A stretch of 39,416 nucleotides of DNA from Bacteroidota bacterium (GCA_013285685.1 JABDHD010000029.1:1756-41171); one strand, 5' to 3'. Shown: positions 25,773 through 34,244, numbered from the stretch's first letter. The notes: generated by a model from the letters alone, not told the origin. Numbers and translations are program-made.

Positions 25773-28731
25773 GGCCGAAGCAGAAAAAGATCCGCAGCAT
25801 CACATTATTATCAAAGGCGCAAGGGTACACAACCTTAAAAACATGGATGTGGCTATCCCCAAAAACAAACTGGTTGTAATTACCGGTATGTCGGGCTCGG
25901 GCAAATCATCGCTTGCTTTTGATACTTTATACGCCGAGGGTCAGCGCCGGTACGTTGAAAGTTTGTCATCCTATGCCCGCCAGTTTTTGGGGAGGATGAA
26001 TAAGCCGGATGTTGATTATATAAAAGGCATTGCCCCGGCCATCGCCATCGAGCAAAAAGTAATTACTTCCAATCCACGCTCCACTGTAGGCACCTCAACT
26101 GAAATATACGACTACCTGAAATTGCTTTTCTCCAGGATCGGCAAAACAATTTCGCCGGTTTCGGGCGGGATAGTCAAAAAAGATACGGTTACCGACGTGA
26201 TCAATTTCATCATGACTTTACCCGATGAAACCATGGTAACCATTTTGTGCCCGCTGCACCCGCACAATAACCGGAGCCTGAAGGAAGAACTGGCGGTGTT
26301 GATGCAAAAGGGCTTCGTTCGCGTGGAGTTCAGGGGAAAACTATCGCGGATTGAGGATTTGCTTGAAGATATGAGCATTGTTGATGACGGGTCGTGGCTT
26401 GTTGAGGAAGTTATAGCAGAAAGCGGAAAGCAGAAAGCAGAAAGCAAAAAAAAGAAGGAAGTTGCTTCAAATGACCACTCACCTCCCGATAGCTATCGGG
26501 ACACCACTCACACATCCGTACGTATTGTCATCGACCGTATCACCAAAAATGGTGAAGATGAAACCATAAGCCGCCTGGGCGATTCGGTGCAAACTGCTTT
26601 TTTTGAAGGTAAAGGCGACTGTTATGTGCGTTACCGGCTGCCGGAAGCCTCACCCAAACCCTCTCCGGAGGAGAGGGCTTTAATAAGTGATGAGCAGGAG
26701 CGCTTTTTTTGCGACAGGTTTGAATTAGACGGAATCCGTTTTGAAGAACCTACGCCCAATTTCTTCAGCTTTAACAATCCTTATGGCGCTTGCAAACGCT
26801 GCGAGGGCTATGGCAAGGTGATCGGCATTGATGAGGACCTGGTTATTCCCGATAAAAGCAAAAGCATTTACGAAGGGGCAATCGCCCCCTGGCGCGGTGA
26901 GAAAATGCGGGAATGGAACGATGTGCTGATCAAAAATGCGTTGAAATTCGATTTCCCTATACACAGGCAATATAATCACCTGACTGAAGAGCAGCAACGA
27001 CTGCTTTGGACAGGCAACCAGTATTTCCGCGGGCTGGATTATTTTTTTAAGGAGCTGGAAGAACAAACCTATAAAATACAGTACCGTGTTATGCTGTCGC
27101 GATACCGTGGCAAAACAACCTGCCCCGAGTGCAAGGGCAGCCGGCTGCGGCAGGACGCATCATACGTAAAAATTAACGGCAAGTCGATAACCGACATTGT
27201 CTTAATGGCCCTGGCCAATGCGCTGGCATTTTTTAAAGCAATTGAGCTGAACGAAACGGATGCCAAAATTGGCAAACGCCTGCTGACAGAGATCACCAAC
27301 AGGCTTTCGTTTTTGAATGATGTTGGCTTAAGCTATTTGACTTTGAACCGCCTGTCAAATACCCTTTCGGGCGGCGAATCACAACGAATTAACCTGGCTA
27401 CCTCGCTGGGCAGTAGTTTGGTGGGATCGGTTTATGTGTTGGACGAACCAAGTATCGGCCTGCACCCGCGTGATACCCAAAGGCTGATCAGTGTTTTAAA
27501 ATCGCTGCGCGACGTAGGCAATACGGTATTGGTGGTTGAGCACGAGGAAGAGATTATGAAAGCCGCCGATCATATTATCGATATCGGCCCCGAAGCTGGT
27601 ACGCATGGCGGCCATTTGGTGTTTACCGGGACTTACGAAGAGATTATTAAGGACGAAAAAAGCCTTACCGGCAAATACCTGAGCGGCCGCGAAGAAATTG
27701 CAATCCCAAAAACACGCCGCAAATGGCACGACTTTATTGAGATAAAGGGCGCCCGCGAAAACAACCTGAAACATGTGAACGCCAAATTTCCGCTGGGGGT
27801 GCTTACCGTGGTGACCGGCGTTTCCGGCTCTGGTAAAACCAGCCTGGTGAAACGGATACTGGCGCCTGCATTGCAAAAAACACTCGGCAATTATAATAGC
27901 GAGCAAACCGGCGCCTATGATGCTATCGACGGTGATTATGGCAAAGTGGAACAGGTTGAATTAGTGGATCAAAATCCAATTGGCCGATCATCACGCTCAA
28001 ACCCGGTAACCTATGTAAAAGCCTGGGATGAGATTCGAAACCTTTACGCGGGTCAGGCCAGGGCGAAAGCCGCGGGCTTAAAGCCATCTGCATTCTCTTT
28101 CAATGTGGAAGGCGGCCGCTGCGATGTTTGCCAGGGTGAGGGCGAAGTGAAGATTGAGATGCAGTTTATGGCCGACATCTTCCTTACCTGCGAAACCTGC
28201 GGGGGCAAGCGCTTTAAACAGCATATCCTGGACGTTACTTATAAAGATAAAAGTGTAGCCGAGGTACTGGGCATGACCATTGAGGAAGCGCTGGAGTTTT
28301 TTTCCAAAGAACCAAAGATCATCGCCAAAATAAAGCCGCTGATGGATGTGGGCCTGGGCTATGTGCAACTGGGACAATCTTCCAATACGCTGTCAGGCGG
28401 CGAGGCGCAGCGCATCAAACTGGCGTCATTCCTGGTAAAAGGCAATAACACCAATAAAACCCTTTTTATTTTTGACGAACCAACCACCGGCCTGCACTTT
28501 GCCGACATCAAAAAACTCCTGAAATCATTCGACGCCCTGCTTGAACATGGCAATACCATCATCGTTATCGAACACAACATGGATGTGATAAAATGCGCTG
28601 ATTGGGTGATCGACATCGGCCCGGAAGGTGGAGATAACGGAGGTAAAGTGATGTTTGAAGGCGTGCCGGAGGATTTGATAAAGGAGGAAGATTCTTATAC
28701 CGGTAAATTCCTCAAAGAAAGGTTTTCGTAG
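25771..28731 (+). CDS. uvrA: Excinuclease ABC subunit A (UvrA)
   Basis: 986 residues, about 45 longer than E. coli UvrA. UvrA is the damage-recognition ATPase of nucleotide-excision repair and loads UvrB. Visible features: Walker [10 protein letters not shown] (39-47), zinc-module cysteines C341/C344 and C451/C454, signature LSGGESQ near 532, Walker [14 protein letters not shown], second Walker A GVSGSGKT (683-690), second zinc finger C784/C787/C807/C810, signature LSGGEAQ near 874, and [12 protein letters not shown]. The excess length is explained by two low-complexity insertions near residues 217-250 and 291-308 that look like captured intergenic repeats. Both lie outside the ATP-binding motifs, so the protein is probably active. 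Transcribed away from its neighbours on both sides. Confidence 0.97.
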   Translation: MAEAEKDPQHHIIIKGARVHNLKNMDVAIPKNKLVVITGMSGSGKSSLAFDTLYAEGQRRYVESLSSYARQFLGRMNKPDVDYIKGIAPAIAIEQKVITSNPRSTVGTSTEIYDYLKLLFSRIGKTISPVSGGIVKKDTVTDVINFIMTLPDETMVTILCPLHPHNNRSLKEELAVLMQKGFVRVEFRGKLSRIEDLLEDMSIVDDGSWLVEEVIAESGKQKAESKKKKEVASNDHSPPDSYRDTTHTSVRIVIDRITKNGEDETISRLGDSVQTAFFEGKGDCYVRYRLPEASPKPSPEERALISDEQERFFCDRFELDGIRFEEPTPNFFSFNNPYGACKRCEGYGKVIGIDEDLVIPDKSKSIYEGAIAPWRGEKMREWNDVLIKNALKFDFPIHRQYNHLTEEQQRLLWTGNQYFRGLDYFFKELEEQTYKIQYRVMLSRYRGKTTCPECKGSRLRQDASYVKINGKSITDIVLMALANALAFFKAIELNETDAKIGKRLLTEITNRLSFLNDVGLSYLTLNRLSNTLSGGESQRINLATSLGSSLVGSVYVLDEPSIGLHPRDTQRLISVLKSLRDVGNTVLVVEHEEEIMKAADHIIDIGPEAGTHGGHLVFTGTYEEIIKDEKSLTGKYLSGREEIAIPKTRRKWHDFIEIKGARENNLKHVNAKFPLGVLTVVTGVSGSGKTSLVKRILAPALQKTLGNYNSEQTGAYDAIDGDYGKVEQVELVDQNPIGRSSRSNPVTYVKAWDEIRNLYAGQARAKAAGLKPSAFSFNVEGGRCDVCQGEGEVKIEMQFMADIFLTCETCGGKRFKQHILDVTYKDKSVAEVLGMTIEEALEFFSKEPKIIAKIKPLMDVGLGYVQLGQSSNTLSGGEAQRIKLASFLVKGNNTNKTLFIFDEPTTGLHFADIKKLLKSFDALLEHGNTIIVIEHNMDVIKCADWVIDIGPEGGDNGGKVMFEGVPEDLIKEEDSYTGKFLKERFS
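26415..26510. repeat. Intergenic-type repeat inside uvrA (insertion 1)
   Basis: Iterated GCAGAAAGC words (26415-26445), then ACCACTCACC-type words around a perfect 18-bp palindrome TCCCGATAGCTATCGGGA (26484-26501). The insertion keeps the reading frame and encodes a Lys/Ser-rich segment with DSYRD at the palindrome. A one-mismatch copy of the palindrome core lies downstream of recA (21919-21936). Confidence 0.7.
26650..26681. repeat. Intergenic-type palindrome inside uvrA (insertion 2)
   Basis: CCCTCTCC (26659-26666), GGA, GGAGAGGG (26670-26677), preceded by CACCCAAA: a form common between genes in sphingobacteria. In frame it encodes [10 protein letters not shown], in a position where other UvrA proteins have a short loop before the DRFELDG segment. 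Confidence 0.65.
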
Positions 28732-28798
28732 AGACGCAATATTTTGCGTCTCGAACCCTCATATTTCGTTCAGAGACGCAAAATATTGCGTCTCTACG
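28727..28798. repeat. Nested inverted repeat overlapping the uvrA stop
   Basis: The arms 28727-28752 and 28773-28798 are exact complements over 26 nt, and each arm is itself a palindrome (GAGACGCAA, TATT, TTGCGTCTC). The uvrA stop TAG (28729-28731) is bases 3-5 of the first arm. It may form a terminator-like cruciform in the convergent gap between uvrA and mcrC. Confidence 0.85.
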
Positions 28799-28943
28799 CG
28801 TAATTATCTAAGGCTGATTCCAATACCTCTTTTATTTCTGCCTTTAATTTTCCAGTTTTATTACGGTTACCGTTTCTCAGCGGGGCACGAGAACTCAGCG
28901 CTCGCTGCATTTGCCCGGCATTCGCACCAAGTTTGGGATTTCA
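28796..28943 (-). pseudogene. Possible remnant of a small basic protein gene
   Basis: Read on the minus strand right after an in-frame TGA, codons give NPKLGANAGQMQRALSSRAP, then RNGNRNKTGKLKAEIKEVLESALDNY, with no stop until the inverted repeat. The Arg/Lys-rich RNKTGKLKAEI...LESALD pattern resembles N-termini of small phage or mobile-element proteins, but I cannot name a family. No start codon other than an internal ATG at residue 11. It may be debris left when mcrBC entered. Confidence 0.3.
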
Positions 28944-28960
28944 ATTAAAACAGATTAGTA

Positions 28961-30259
28961 TTAGGTTAATTCAGGCAATTTCACCGCAAGCTGATAAAAT
29001 TGTACAAATTCACGGATAGATTGCCTTGAATTCATATTTAAAGTTAGGTATTCAAGACTTTGATCGGGATATATAATTAAACAATCCACAATGTCTTTTT
29101 CATTCATTTTCAATGCTTTTATAACCCCTTTATCTCTAGCATATCCACTCAATTGTCTAATATCGGAAATTTTGAAATCGATGTTATTCGACTTATAATA
29201 TTGCTTATATTTAGTGTCAATGATCATTTTTTTACCATCCTCAATTAAAAGGAAATCTGGCAAACCATAATTGGCTTTTGCATCATCGTCTCCATATAAA
29301 ATTTTACCAGAAAATTTGTCTTTTAAAAGACCTAACACATAAAGTTCAAATAACTTACTCATGTCGATCCAAAAAGGGGGCGTTTTTATTGTGCTTTGTC
29401 TCGTGGTATTGATATTATATCCAAAGCGCTTTAAAATAAGTTTTGCTAACCTGATTGCTTCCGAATATTCCTTGTAGAAAGTATTTTTATTGGTATGTTT
29501 TATTTCGTTAACTTCTATATCCGCCGAAACACCCTCAAATGCAGGAATTATATAGTTAAAAACTTCAACAGTGTATTTTTCAGCTTTTAGGTTTTTAATG
29601 GATGGTAAATAGCGCTGGACAAACATTAATGCTTTTTTTAATAAACGATTTTCCAATCCGTTACGCCCAAATTCATCGTAACTACAGAAAGTGTTAAGCG
29701 GTTTATTCTTAAGGGCATTGTGCTTAATTGTTTGACCGACTAATACTTTCCCTTTTATTTTACTATAAAAATTTCTTTCTACTTTATAGTAAGATTGTTT
29801 TAATCCTTTTCTTACAATCTCCTTTAATAAACTAAGAAATTGCACCACTAATAGTGGAGTTAATAAATCCTGCTTTTGAGTAATTTCAATTTCAGAAATA
29901 CCAAACTTAATTTCGTAGAGGTCTTCGGTGTGTCCTTTTACTTCCTGATGTTTGAGCGCCGAAAAAAGCATTTTAAGATAGTCCGTTTGTTTACTTTCAT
30001 CATTAAGCTTTGGTTCGACATAAATGGCTTTTTCCTTTTCTATAATCCAATCGACGCCAATAAAATAACTTGTATACAGTTTATTATCAGATTTGAATTC
30101 GACGCACTTACAGTCTGGGTTTCCTTTAAATATTATGTCTTGGGGAGGCACTATTGTGTTCTCCGGAATCTTCGTAAAATGTTTGGATACATCAACCTCG
30201 TTGTGCTCACTAAAATGTCGGTCAGTACTCCGGAATATAAACTTAGACATGTAGGTCAT
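28961..30259 (-). CDS. mcrC: McrC-type endonuclease subunit of a McrBC restriction system
   Basis: 432 residues from ATG 30259 (a second ATG at 30250 is equally possible). McrC is the nuclease that joins McrB hexamers and cuts DNA containing modified cytosine. Evidence: N-terminal beta-rich part with FIGVDWIIEKEKAIYVEPK, the central GLENRLLKKAL segment, FELYVLGLL, and a PD-(D/E)XK core with PDFLL (D335) and IIDTKYK (D348, K350), followed by DIRQLSGYARDKG. It overlaps the end of mcrB by 17 nt (or 8 nt from the second ATG), so the two are translationally coupled. The base composition is clearly more A+T-rich than uvrA or recA, a sign of acquisition. Confidence 0.92.
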   Translation of the reverse strand: MTYMSKFIFRSTDRHFSEHNEVDVSKHFTKIPENTIVPPQDIIFKGNPDCKCVEFKSDNKLYTSYFIGVDWIIEKEKAIYVEPKLNDESKQTDYLKMLFSALKHQEVKGHTEDLYEIKFGISEIEITQKQDLLTPLLVVQFLSLLKEIVRKGLKQSYYKVERNFYSKIKGKVLVGQTIKHNALKNKPLNTFCSYDEFGRNGLENRLLKKALMFVQRYLPSIKNLKAEKYTVEVFNYIIPAFEGVSADIEVNEIKHTNKNTFYKEYSEAIRLAKLILKRFGYNINTTRQSTIKTPPFWIDMSKLFELYVLGLLKDKFSGKILYGDDDAKANYGLPDFLLIEDGKKMIIDTKYKQYYKSNNIDFKISDIRQLSGYARDKGVIKALKMNEKDIVDCLIIYPDQSLEYLTLNMNSRQSIREFVQFYQLAVKLPELT

Positions 30260-31604
30260 TTATTACTGTTTCCGAATTCTCTAATAAAATCCCATCTTTT
30301 AAGTATTCTTGCAGAATCGGTTTGATTTCATATTGTAGTTTAAGTTTCAAGATTTCTTCACTACCCAAAAAATAGCTATGCCCGAGCTGTACGTCCTTAG
30401 CTTTAAAATCTGAAGCTAAATATAATGAGGTTCCGTCATCACTTTTCTTATTGAAAAGGTCTGCAACTTGATTAAATAATTTTTTTGCCTTTTCATCTTC
30501 AAGAACCGATATATCAGCAGGAACATCTATAAAGGCAAATCTGCGTCTAATAGCATAATCTATGTGTCCAACGCTTCTATCTGCTGTATTCATAGTCCCA
30601 ATTATATACAGATTATACGGCAGGGTTATTTTTCTGTCGTTATCAATTCCTTTTCCATACATACTCTCAACCGCGACGTTTCGATATTCTAAAGCATAAA
30701 TCAGTTCCCCTAAAACAGCCGGTAAGTTGGCCCTATTTATTTCATCTATTACCAACACATATTTTTGCCTTTCACCGCCTTTATTACAATTTTCGAGTGC
30801 TTTGCGAGCAAACTCAGCCAATACTTTATCCTCTGTTTTATATTCAATATTGTTTCCGTTGCTCTTTGCGGAAATTCCTCTTACAAAATCTTCATAACTA
30901 TACGCCGGATGAAATTGTATAAGTTTAAACTGTTCAGAGTTATCCAATTGGTTTAACTCCACTTTTCTTATATCTTCATCAGTAGACGGAAGCGAATTAA
31001 AAATTAAATTATATGCAATGTCTTTCGCTAACCTTGTTTTACCCGTCCCTGGAGGCCCTTGTAAAATAATTTGGTATTTATATTCAAGTATCCTTATTTT
31101 TTCTTTCATAATTTCAAGTTCAAATTGTTCAGCTTTTTCGTTGATGAAATTATTGTAATCACCTTTGACTTTCCCCCAAACTTCGTCACATATAGATTTA
31201 GCTCCCTCGCCCGAGTAGTCGATTATAGTATCTCTGTTAGTTGCTTTTACTGAGTCATAAGGAGGATTAAACTTTAATAACAATTCTGCTTTTCTTCTAT
31301 GTAAAAACCAATCAGGAGAATGGTCGTTTTCGGGGTCCTCGTCATACGAATCTGACGTGACTACTACGCATCCAACGACCCTTTGAAAGCCTTGAATCAC
31401 CACAACAACATCACCAATAGACATTGAATCAAAGCGATCTTTAAACTCTTCAATTTTACCTGAATCCTTATAGTATCCGATTACATTGGGACAATTTTCT
31501 TTGCAAAATAACTCTTTAAAATAGTATTCTGTTTTATGTGGATCACTGGGTGTGATCTTCATAATCCACATTTTTTTTCTCTTTATTTCCTTCCAAAAAT
31601 TCAT
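30243..31604 (-). CDS. mcrB: McrB-type AAA+ GTPase with N-terminal EVE-like domain
   Basis: 453 residues. The McrB motor recognises modified DNA and uses GTP to activate McrC. The AAA+ core shows Walker A GPPGTGKT (183-190), Walker B VLVIDEINRAN (283-293), the McrB signature MNTADRS (338-344) and the arginines RRRF (353-356). Residues about 12-112 (MWIMKITPSD, VIGYYKDSGKIEEF, GDVVVVIQGFQRVVGCVVV, HRRKAELL) have the layout of an EVE/PUA-like reader domain, a family known to be fused to McrB. The reader would decide which modified base is attacked. A downstream ATG (residue 12) could be the true start. 16 bp separates it from the exonuclease gene upstream. A+T-rich like mcrC. Confidence 0.9.
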   Translation of the reverse strand: MNFWKEIKRKKMWIMKITPSDPHKTEYYFKELFCKENCPNVIGYYKDSGKIEEFKDRFDSMSIGDVVVVIQGFQRVVGCVVVTSDSYDEDPENDHSPDWFLHRRKAELLLKFNPPYDSVKATNRDTIIDYSGEGAKSICDEVWGKVKGDYNNFINEKAEQFELEIMKEKIRILEYKYQIILQGPPGTGKTRLAKDIAYNLIFNSLPSTDEDIRKVELNQLDNSEQFKLIQFHPAYSYEDFVRGISAKSNGNNIEYKTEDKVLAEFARKALENCNKGGERQKYVLVIDEINRANLPAVLGELIYALEYRNVAVESMYGKGIDNDRKITLPYNLYIIGTMNTADRSVGHIDYAIRRRFAFIDVPADISVLEDEKAKKLFNQVADLFNKKSDDGTSLYLASDFKAKDVQLGHSYFLGSEEILKLKLQYEIKPILQEYLKDGILLENSETVINDLHV

Positions 31605-31620
31605 TTAGCTTTTCTTTAAA

Positions 31621-32109
31621 TCATTTTGTGAAATCATTATTCAAATGCATCCTAAACAATTCCGCACAAGCCCTCGCATCACTCAGAGCATCATGGTGAT
31701 TTAAAGGAATTCTATATTTCCTACAAAGCGAGGCCAGGTTATCGCCGTAGATTTTATAGGTGCAATGCCCTTTATAACCAGGAACAGGTTTTTTATAATA
31801 TTCCAGTGCCTGTTTAAGGCACTGGAAATCAAAAGAAAAGCCGTTGTGCGCCACCACGTTTTGATTGACGATAAAAGGCGCGATCTGCTCCCAAACCCTG
31901 TCGAAAGTTTGGGCTTGCCTGGTTAATTTAGGCGTTATGCCATGAATGGCGATCAGGTTGCTCCAATAATAATTATCCGGCGGCTGTACCAAAACAGACA
32001 ATTGATCTTTTAAAATTCCATTTTCTACCCGTACAATCCCGACCTGGCAAATACTCCAGCGGTAACCTTGCGCGGTTTCAAAATCGATAGCGGTAAAAGA
32101 GTTATCCAT
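31621..32109 (-). CDS. DEDDh 3'-5' exonuclease
   Basis: 162 residues from ATG 32109. This start lies 1 nt after the stop of the zinc-ribbon gene; an alternative ATG at 32127 adds six residues and overlaps that gene by 17 nt. The family is that of DnaQ/RNase T-type exonucleases, using two metal ions. The five catalytic residues are visible: D9 and E11 in AIDFETA, D94 in NGFSFDF, H139 and D144 in HHDALSDA. No polymerase or BRCT domain is attached. It lies between the zinc-ribbon gene and mcrB on the same strand, so it probably shares their transcript. It may be a repair nuclease or an accessory to the restriction system; base composition matches the chromosome rather than mcrBC. Confidence 0.9.
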   Translation of the reverse strand: MDNSFTAIDFETAQGYRWSICQVGIVRVENGILKDQLSVLVQPPDNYYWSNLIAIHGITPKLTRQAQTFDRVWEQIAPFIVNQNVVAHNGFSFDFQCLKQALEYYKKPVPGYKGHCTYKIYGDNLASLCRKYRIPLNHHDALSDARACAELFRMHLNNDFTK

Positions 32110-32110
32110 A

Positions 32111-32365
32111 TCATAAAGCAGGTTCATGGTGCCCTTTATAACTTCCGTTCGGATGTCTTGGACAAGTGGATGCAGTCAGGCTTGAAATGGTTGAAGAATG
32201 GCTTCCGCAATACTTACATGTGTATTGTGATTTCTCGCTGCCCTCATAGAGTACATGTTTTCCTTTGTACGAACCATTAGGATGTCTCGGACAAGATGAA
32301 GCGGTTAAACTTGATACACTGGAAGCGTTGGTTCCGCAATAGCGGCAATAGAATTTTTGTGACAT
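32111..32365 (-). CDS. Duplicated zinc-ribbon mini-protein
   Basis: 84 residues made almost entirely of two copies of one 43-residue unit. Each has the pattern C-x2-C-x14-C-x2-H: C7, C10, C25, H28 and C50, C53, C68, H71. The units share SSLTAS, then CPRHPNGSYKG. The pattern predicts one zinc ion per unit. No membrane segment or nuclease motif. The stop codon is 1 nt from the ATG of the exonuclease gene, which argues for coupled expression. I do not know a named family for it; DNA or RNA binding, or a scaffold for the exonuclease, would fit. Confidence 0.8.
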   Translation of the reverse strand: MSQKFYCRYCGTNASSVSSLTASSCPRHPNGSYKGKHVLYEGSEKSQYTCKYCGSHSSTISSLTASTCPRHPNGSYKGHHEPAL

Positions 32366-32546
32366 GATAAAAAGGATTTGAATGGTAAATTTATGAAATA
32401 GTTTATGATTACAACATCAAAAAACACATTGTTTAAGCAAAGCTAAACACGGACTATGGCAAAACATGTCGTAGTCTATACAAGATTTTTAGTATTTGTT
32501 GATTAATAGAATAGGACGTGAAACATCCAAAGCCTTTTCCTACCGC

Positions 32547-32960
32547 TTAAATTTCCCAGGTTAAAAAATCAGCGGCAGAAACAATGGGAATATCATTAAA
32601 AGGATGCAGTACGAGTAAATCCTGGTCGCCGGTAATGATGCAGGAAGCCCCGGCTGTTACAGCAAGTTCAAGGAACATGTTGTCTTTAGGGTCGCGACAG
32701 GCATTGATCCGTTCCTTGGGCTCTACTGACAGGGCGTTGGAAATAATGTTTTCGATAAAAGTCAGCCGTGTTTCCAAAGAAACATATTTTTCAAATTTAG
32801 GCCGCGAGAACACGTTAAAATATTCGGAAGCTGTTTCGGCTGACACCAGTAAAGTGCCGGTTTCTCTGGCCTTTTTTAATGCTATACCGGCCTCCGAATT
32901 TTCATTCATCAAGGCCCTGAGCAAAATATTGGTATCCAATATCCAAAACTCAGGATTCAT
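32547..32960 (-). CDS. PIN-domain toxin
   Basis: 137 residues. PIN toxins are Mg-dependent ribonucleases. The acidic site is visible: D9 (ILDTNILLRAL), E42 or E46 (SAETASEYF), D93 (RDPKDNMFLELA) and D112/D114 (ITGDQDLL). The motif set fits the COG1569-type PIN family of toxin-antitoxin systems. Its ATG overlaps the last codons of the antitoxin gene by 11 nt (ATGAATCCTGA), so synthesis is coupled with antitoxin first. The ribonuclease target is not predictable from the sequence. Confidence 0.9.
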   Translation of the reverse strand: MNPEFWILDTNILLRALMNENSEAGIALKKARETGTLLVSAETASEYFNVFSRPKFEKYVSLETRLTFIENIISNALSVEPKERINACRDPKDNMFLELAVTAGASCIITGDQDLLVLHPFNDIPIVSAADFLTWEI

Positions 32961-33183
32961 CCTTCAGCAATTCATCCAGTTGCTCGGGAGTCAATCCATT
33001 GGCTTTAGCCTCAGCCGTAGCTTTTTTCATAATCGCGAAAAGCTGCTCATTAGCAGGCTTGCCGCTGAAAAAATCATTCAGCCAGGCATTGATATAGGTT
33101 TCCGCCTTCCGTTTGACGGAAATATCCGCTTTTTCGAAAGCGCGGGCGATATAAGGAGGAACAGGAATCGAAATCTTTTCCAT
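32950..33183 (-). CDS. Antitoxin of the PIN toxin
   Basis: 77 residues: MEKISIPVPPYIARAFEKAD resembles the start of a ribbon-helix-helix or related DNA-binding antitoxin, and the C-terminal half is helical and charged (AKANGLTPEQLDELLKDES), as expected for a toxin-wrapping tail. Directly upstream of, and overlapping, the PIN gene. Its promoter (TATATTTG on the minus strand, 33206-33213) is a repeat of the one before the next antitoxin gene. Confidence 0.85.
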   Translation of the reverse strand: MEKISIPVPPYIARAFEKADISVKRKAETYINAWLNDFFSGKPANEQLFAIMKKATAEAKANGLTPEQLDELLKDES

Positions 33184-33200
33184 CGGCTGTTATTTAATTT

Positions 33201-33241
33201 TTATTCAAATATACCAAACACTAGGCAACATTAAAAAAACA
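33201..33241 (-). promoter_or_regulatory. Promoter of the PIN antitoxin pair (duplicated 41-bp segment)
   Basis: Matches 33524-33564 with only a few changes. The -7 element TATATTTG lies 23 nt before the ATG in both copies. Likely the site of antitoxin autorepression as well. Confidence 0.7.
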
Positions 33242-33275
33242 TAGAGACAAGCCCTTGGTATCAAAAACAAATAAT

Positions 33276-33506
33276 TTACTGCTCATCCTTTAGGATAACA
33301 TCCAGTATTTCCTGCGTAAGCCCTTTTTCAGCCATTTCCTGCCGAAGCTCATTCAGGAACTGTATAATGTCTGTCTCCTCTTTTTTGTCAATGATGGCTG
33401 CAATTTGTTGGTTCATAACTCCCCCTATTTCCTGTTTCAATTTAACAGAAGCAGTGCGCCATGCCTTCGCCACCTTATCATCAACCTCCAATACAATTCT
33501 TTCCAT
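33276..33506 (-). CDS. Orphan antitoxin-like protein
   Basis: 76 residues: MERIVLEVDDKVAKAWRTAS at the start and EKGLTQEILDVILKDEQ at the end. The length, layout and C-terminal GLT-(x)3-LD-(x)2-LKDE pattern match the PIN antitoxin next door, so the two are probably paralogues. No toxin gene follows: the next 92 bp only contain the promoter of the PIN pair. It may be a solitary antitoxin that still neutralises PIN toxins, or a remnant of a second pair. Confidence 0.75.
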   Translation of the reverse strand: MERIVLEVDDKVAKAWRTASVKLKQEIGGVMNQQIAAIIDKKEETDIIQFLNELRQEMAEKGLTQEILDVILKDEQ

Positions 33507-33523
33507 GACACCAATTTTAAGCT

Positions 33524-33564
33524 TTATTCAAATATACCAAACATTCAGCAACATTAAAAAAACA
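33524..33564 (-). promoter_or_regulatory. Promoter of the orphan antitoxin (duplicated 41-bp segment)
   Basis: The second copy of the 33201-33241 segment. The minus-strand TATATTTG at 33529-33536 is again 23 nt before the ATG (33506). Confidence 0.7.
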
Positions 33565-33640
33565 GCGACAGGGCGTTGATTCAAACACCTGTGGCCATGT
33601 ATTGTGAAGGTTGCGTCTTGCCGGCGGGCGGCCGCCTTAC

Positions 33641-33940
33641 CTATTGCAAAGCAAACCGCTTTACATTCGGCGGGTTCTTTTGAAATTTTATTTTTTCCTC
33701 GATCAGGTCGTAGCCTCTTTGCATCCTCAACCAAAAATCCGCATTCCCGCCAAATGCCTGTTCAATGCGTAAGGCTATATTTGGTGTTATGGCGCCTTTG
33801 CCATTGGCGATCTTCGATAAGGTTAGCCGCGATACATCCAGTAACTCAGCGGCTTTCCCAATGCTTAAGCCATTGGCGTCGATCACGTCTTCCTTTAACA
33901 GGATACCAGGATGAATATTTGTGCTTGTTGCTCTTTCCAT
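33641..33940 (-). CDS. higA: HigA-family antitoxin (XRE HTH)
   Basis: 99 residues. The N-terminus HPGILLKEDVIDANGLS and the HTH IGKAAELLDVSRLTLSKIANGKGAITPNIALRIEQAFG are typical of HigA. The following ADFWLRMQRGYDLIEEK matches the family's end. HigA binds and inhibits HigB and represses the operon. It follows higB by 13 bp; toxin-first order is normal for HigBA. Confidence 0.93.
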   Translation of the reverse strand: MERATSTNIHPGILLKEDVIDANGLSIGKAAELLDVSRLTLSKIANGKGAITPNIALRIEQAFGGNADFWLRMQRGYDLIEEKIKFQKNPPNVKRFALQ

Positions 33941-33953
33941 TGTTCTGCTTTAT

Positions 33954-34238
33954 TTAATGCGTATCCAAATAATCTAAATCGTAAGCATCGCCATCGATGA
34001 ATTTAAAAATGATGCGATAGTTCCCCGAAACATCTAAGGACCAAAAGCCTTGCAATTCACCCTTTAATAAATGCGGCCGCAAATTTGGAAAAGGCTGCAA
34101 ATCTTTCGGTACCTCTTCCAGGTAATTTACCATGTTCATGACCTTTTTAATCCGTTGAATATGTTCAGGCGGGAGCTTGCTCGCATCACCCTTCGTCCAA
34201 TACAACTTTAAACCTTTATGGCTTATGGATTTTATCAT
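33954..34238 (-). CDS. higB: HigB-family toxin (RelE/ParE fold)
   Basis: 94 residues from ATG 34238. This start was chosen because family members begin MIxSIxHKGLKxLW-like and the sequence reads MIKSISHKGLKLYWTKGD; upstream in-frame codons run through the operator. Core features: IQRIKKVMNMVNYLEEVPKDL, then WSLDVSGNYRIIFKF and the end DAYDLDYLDTH. HigB toxins cut mRNA on the ribosome. An operator-like palindrome lies 6 nt before the start. Confidence 0.93.
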   Translation of the reverse strand: MIKSISHKGLKLYWTKGDASKLPPEHIQRIKKVMNMVNYLEEVPKDLQPFPNLRPHLLKGELQGFWSLDVSGNYRIIFKFIDGDAYDLDYLDTH

Positions 34239-34244
34239 TTTGAA

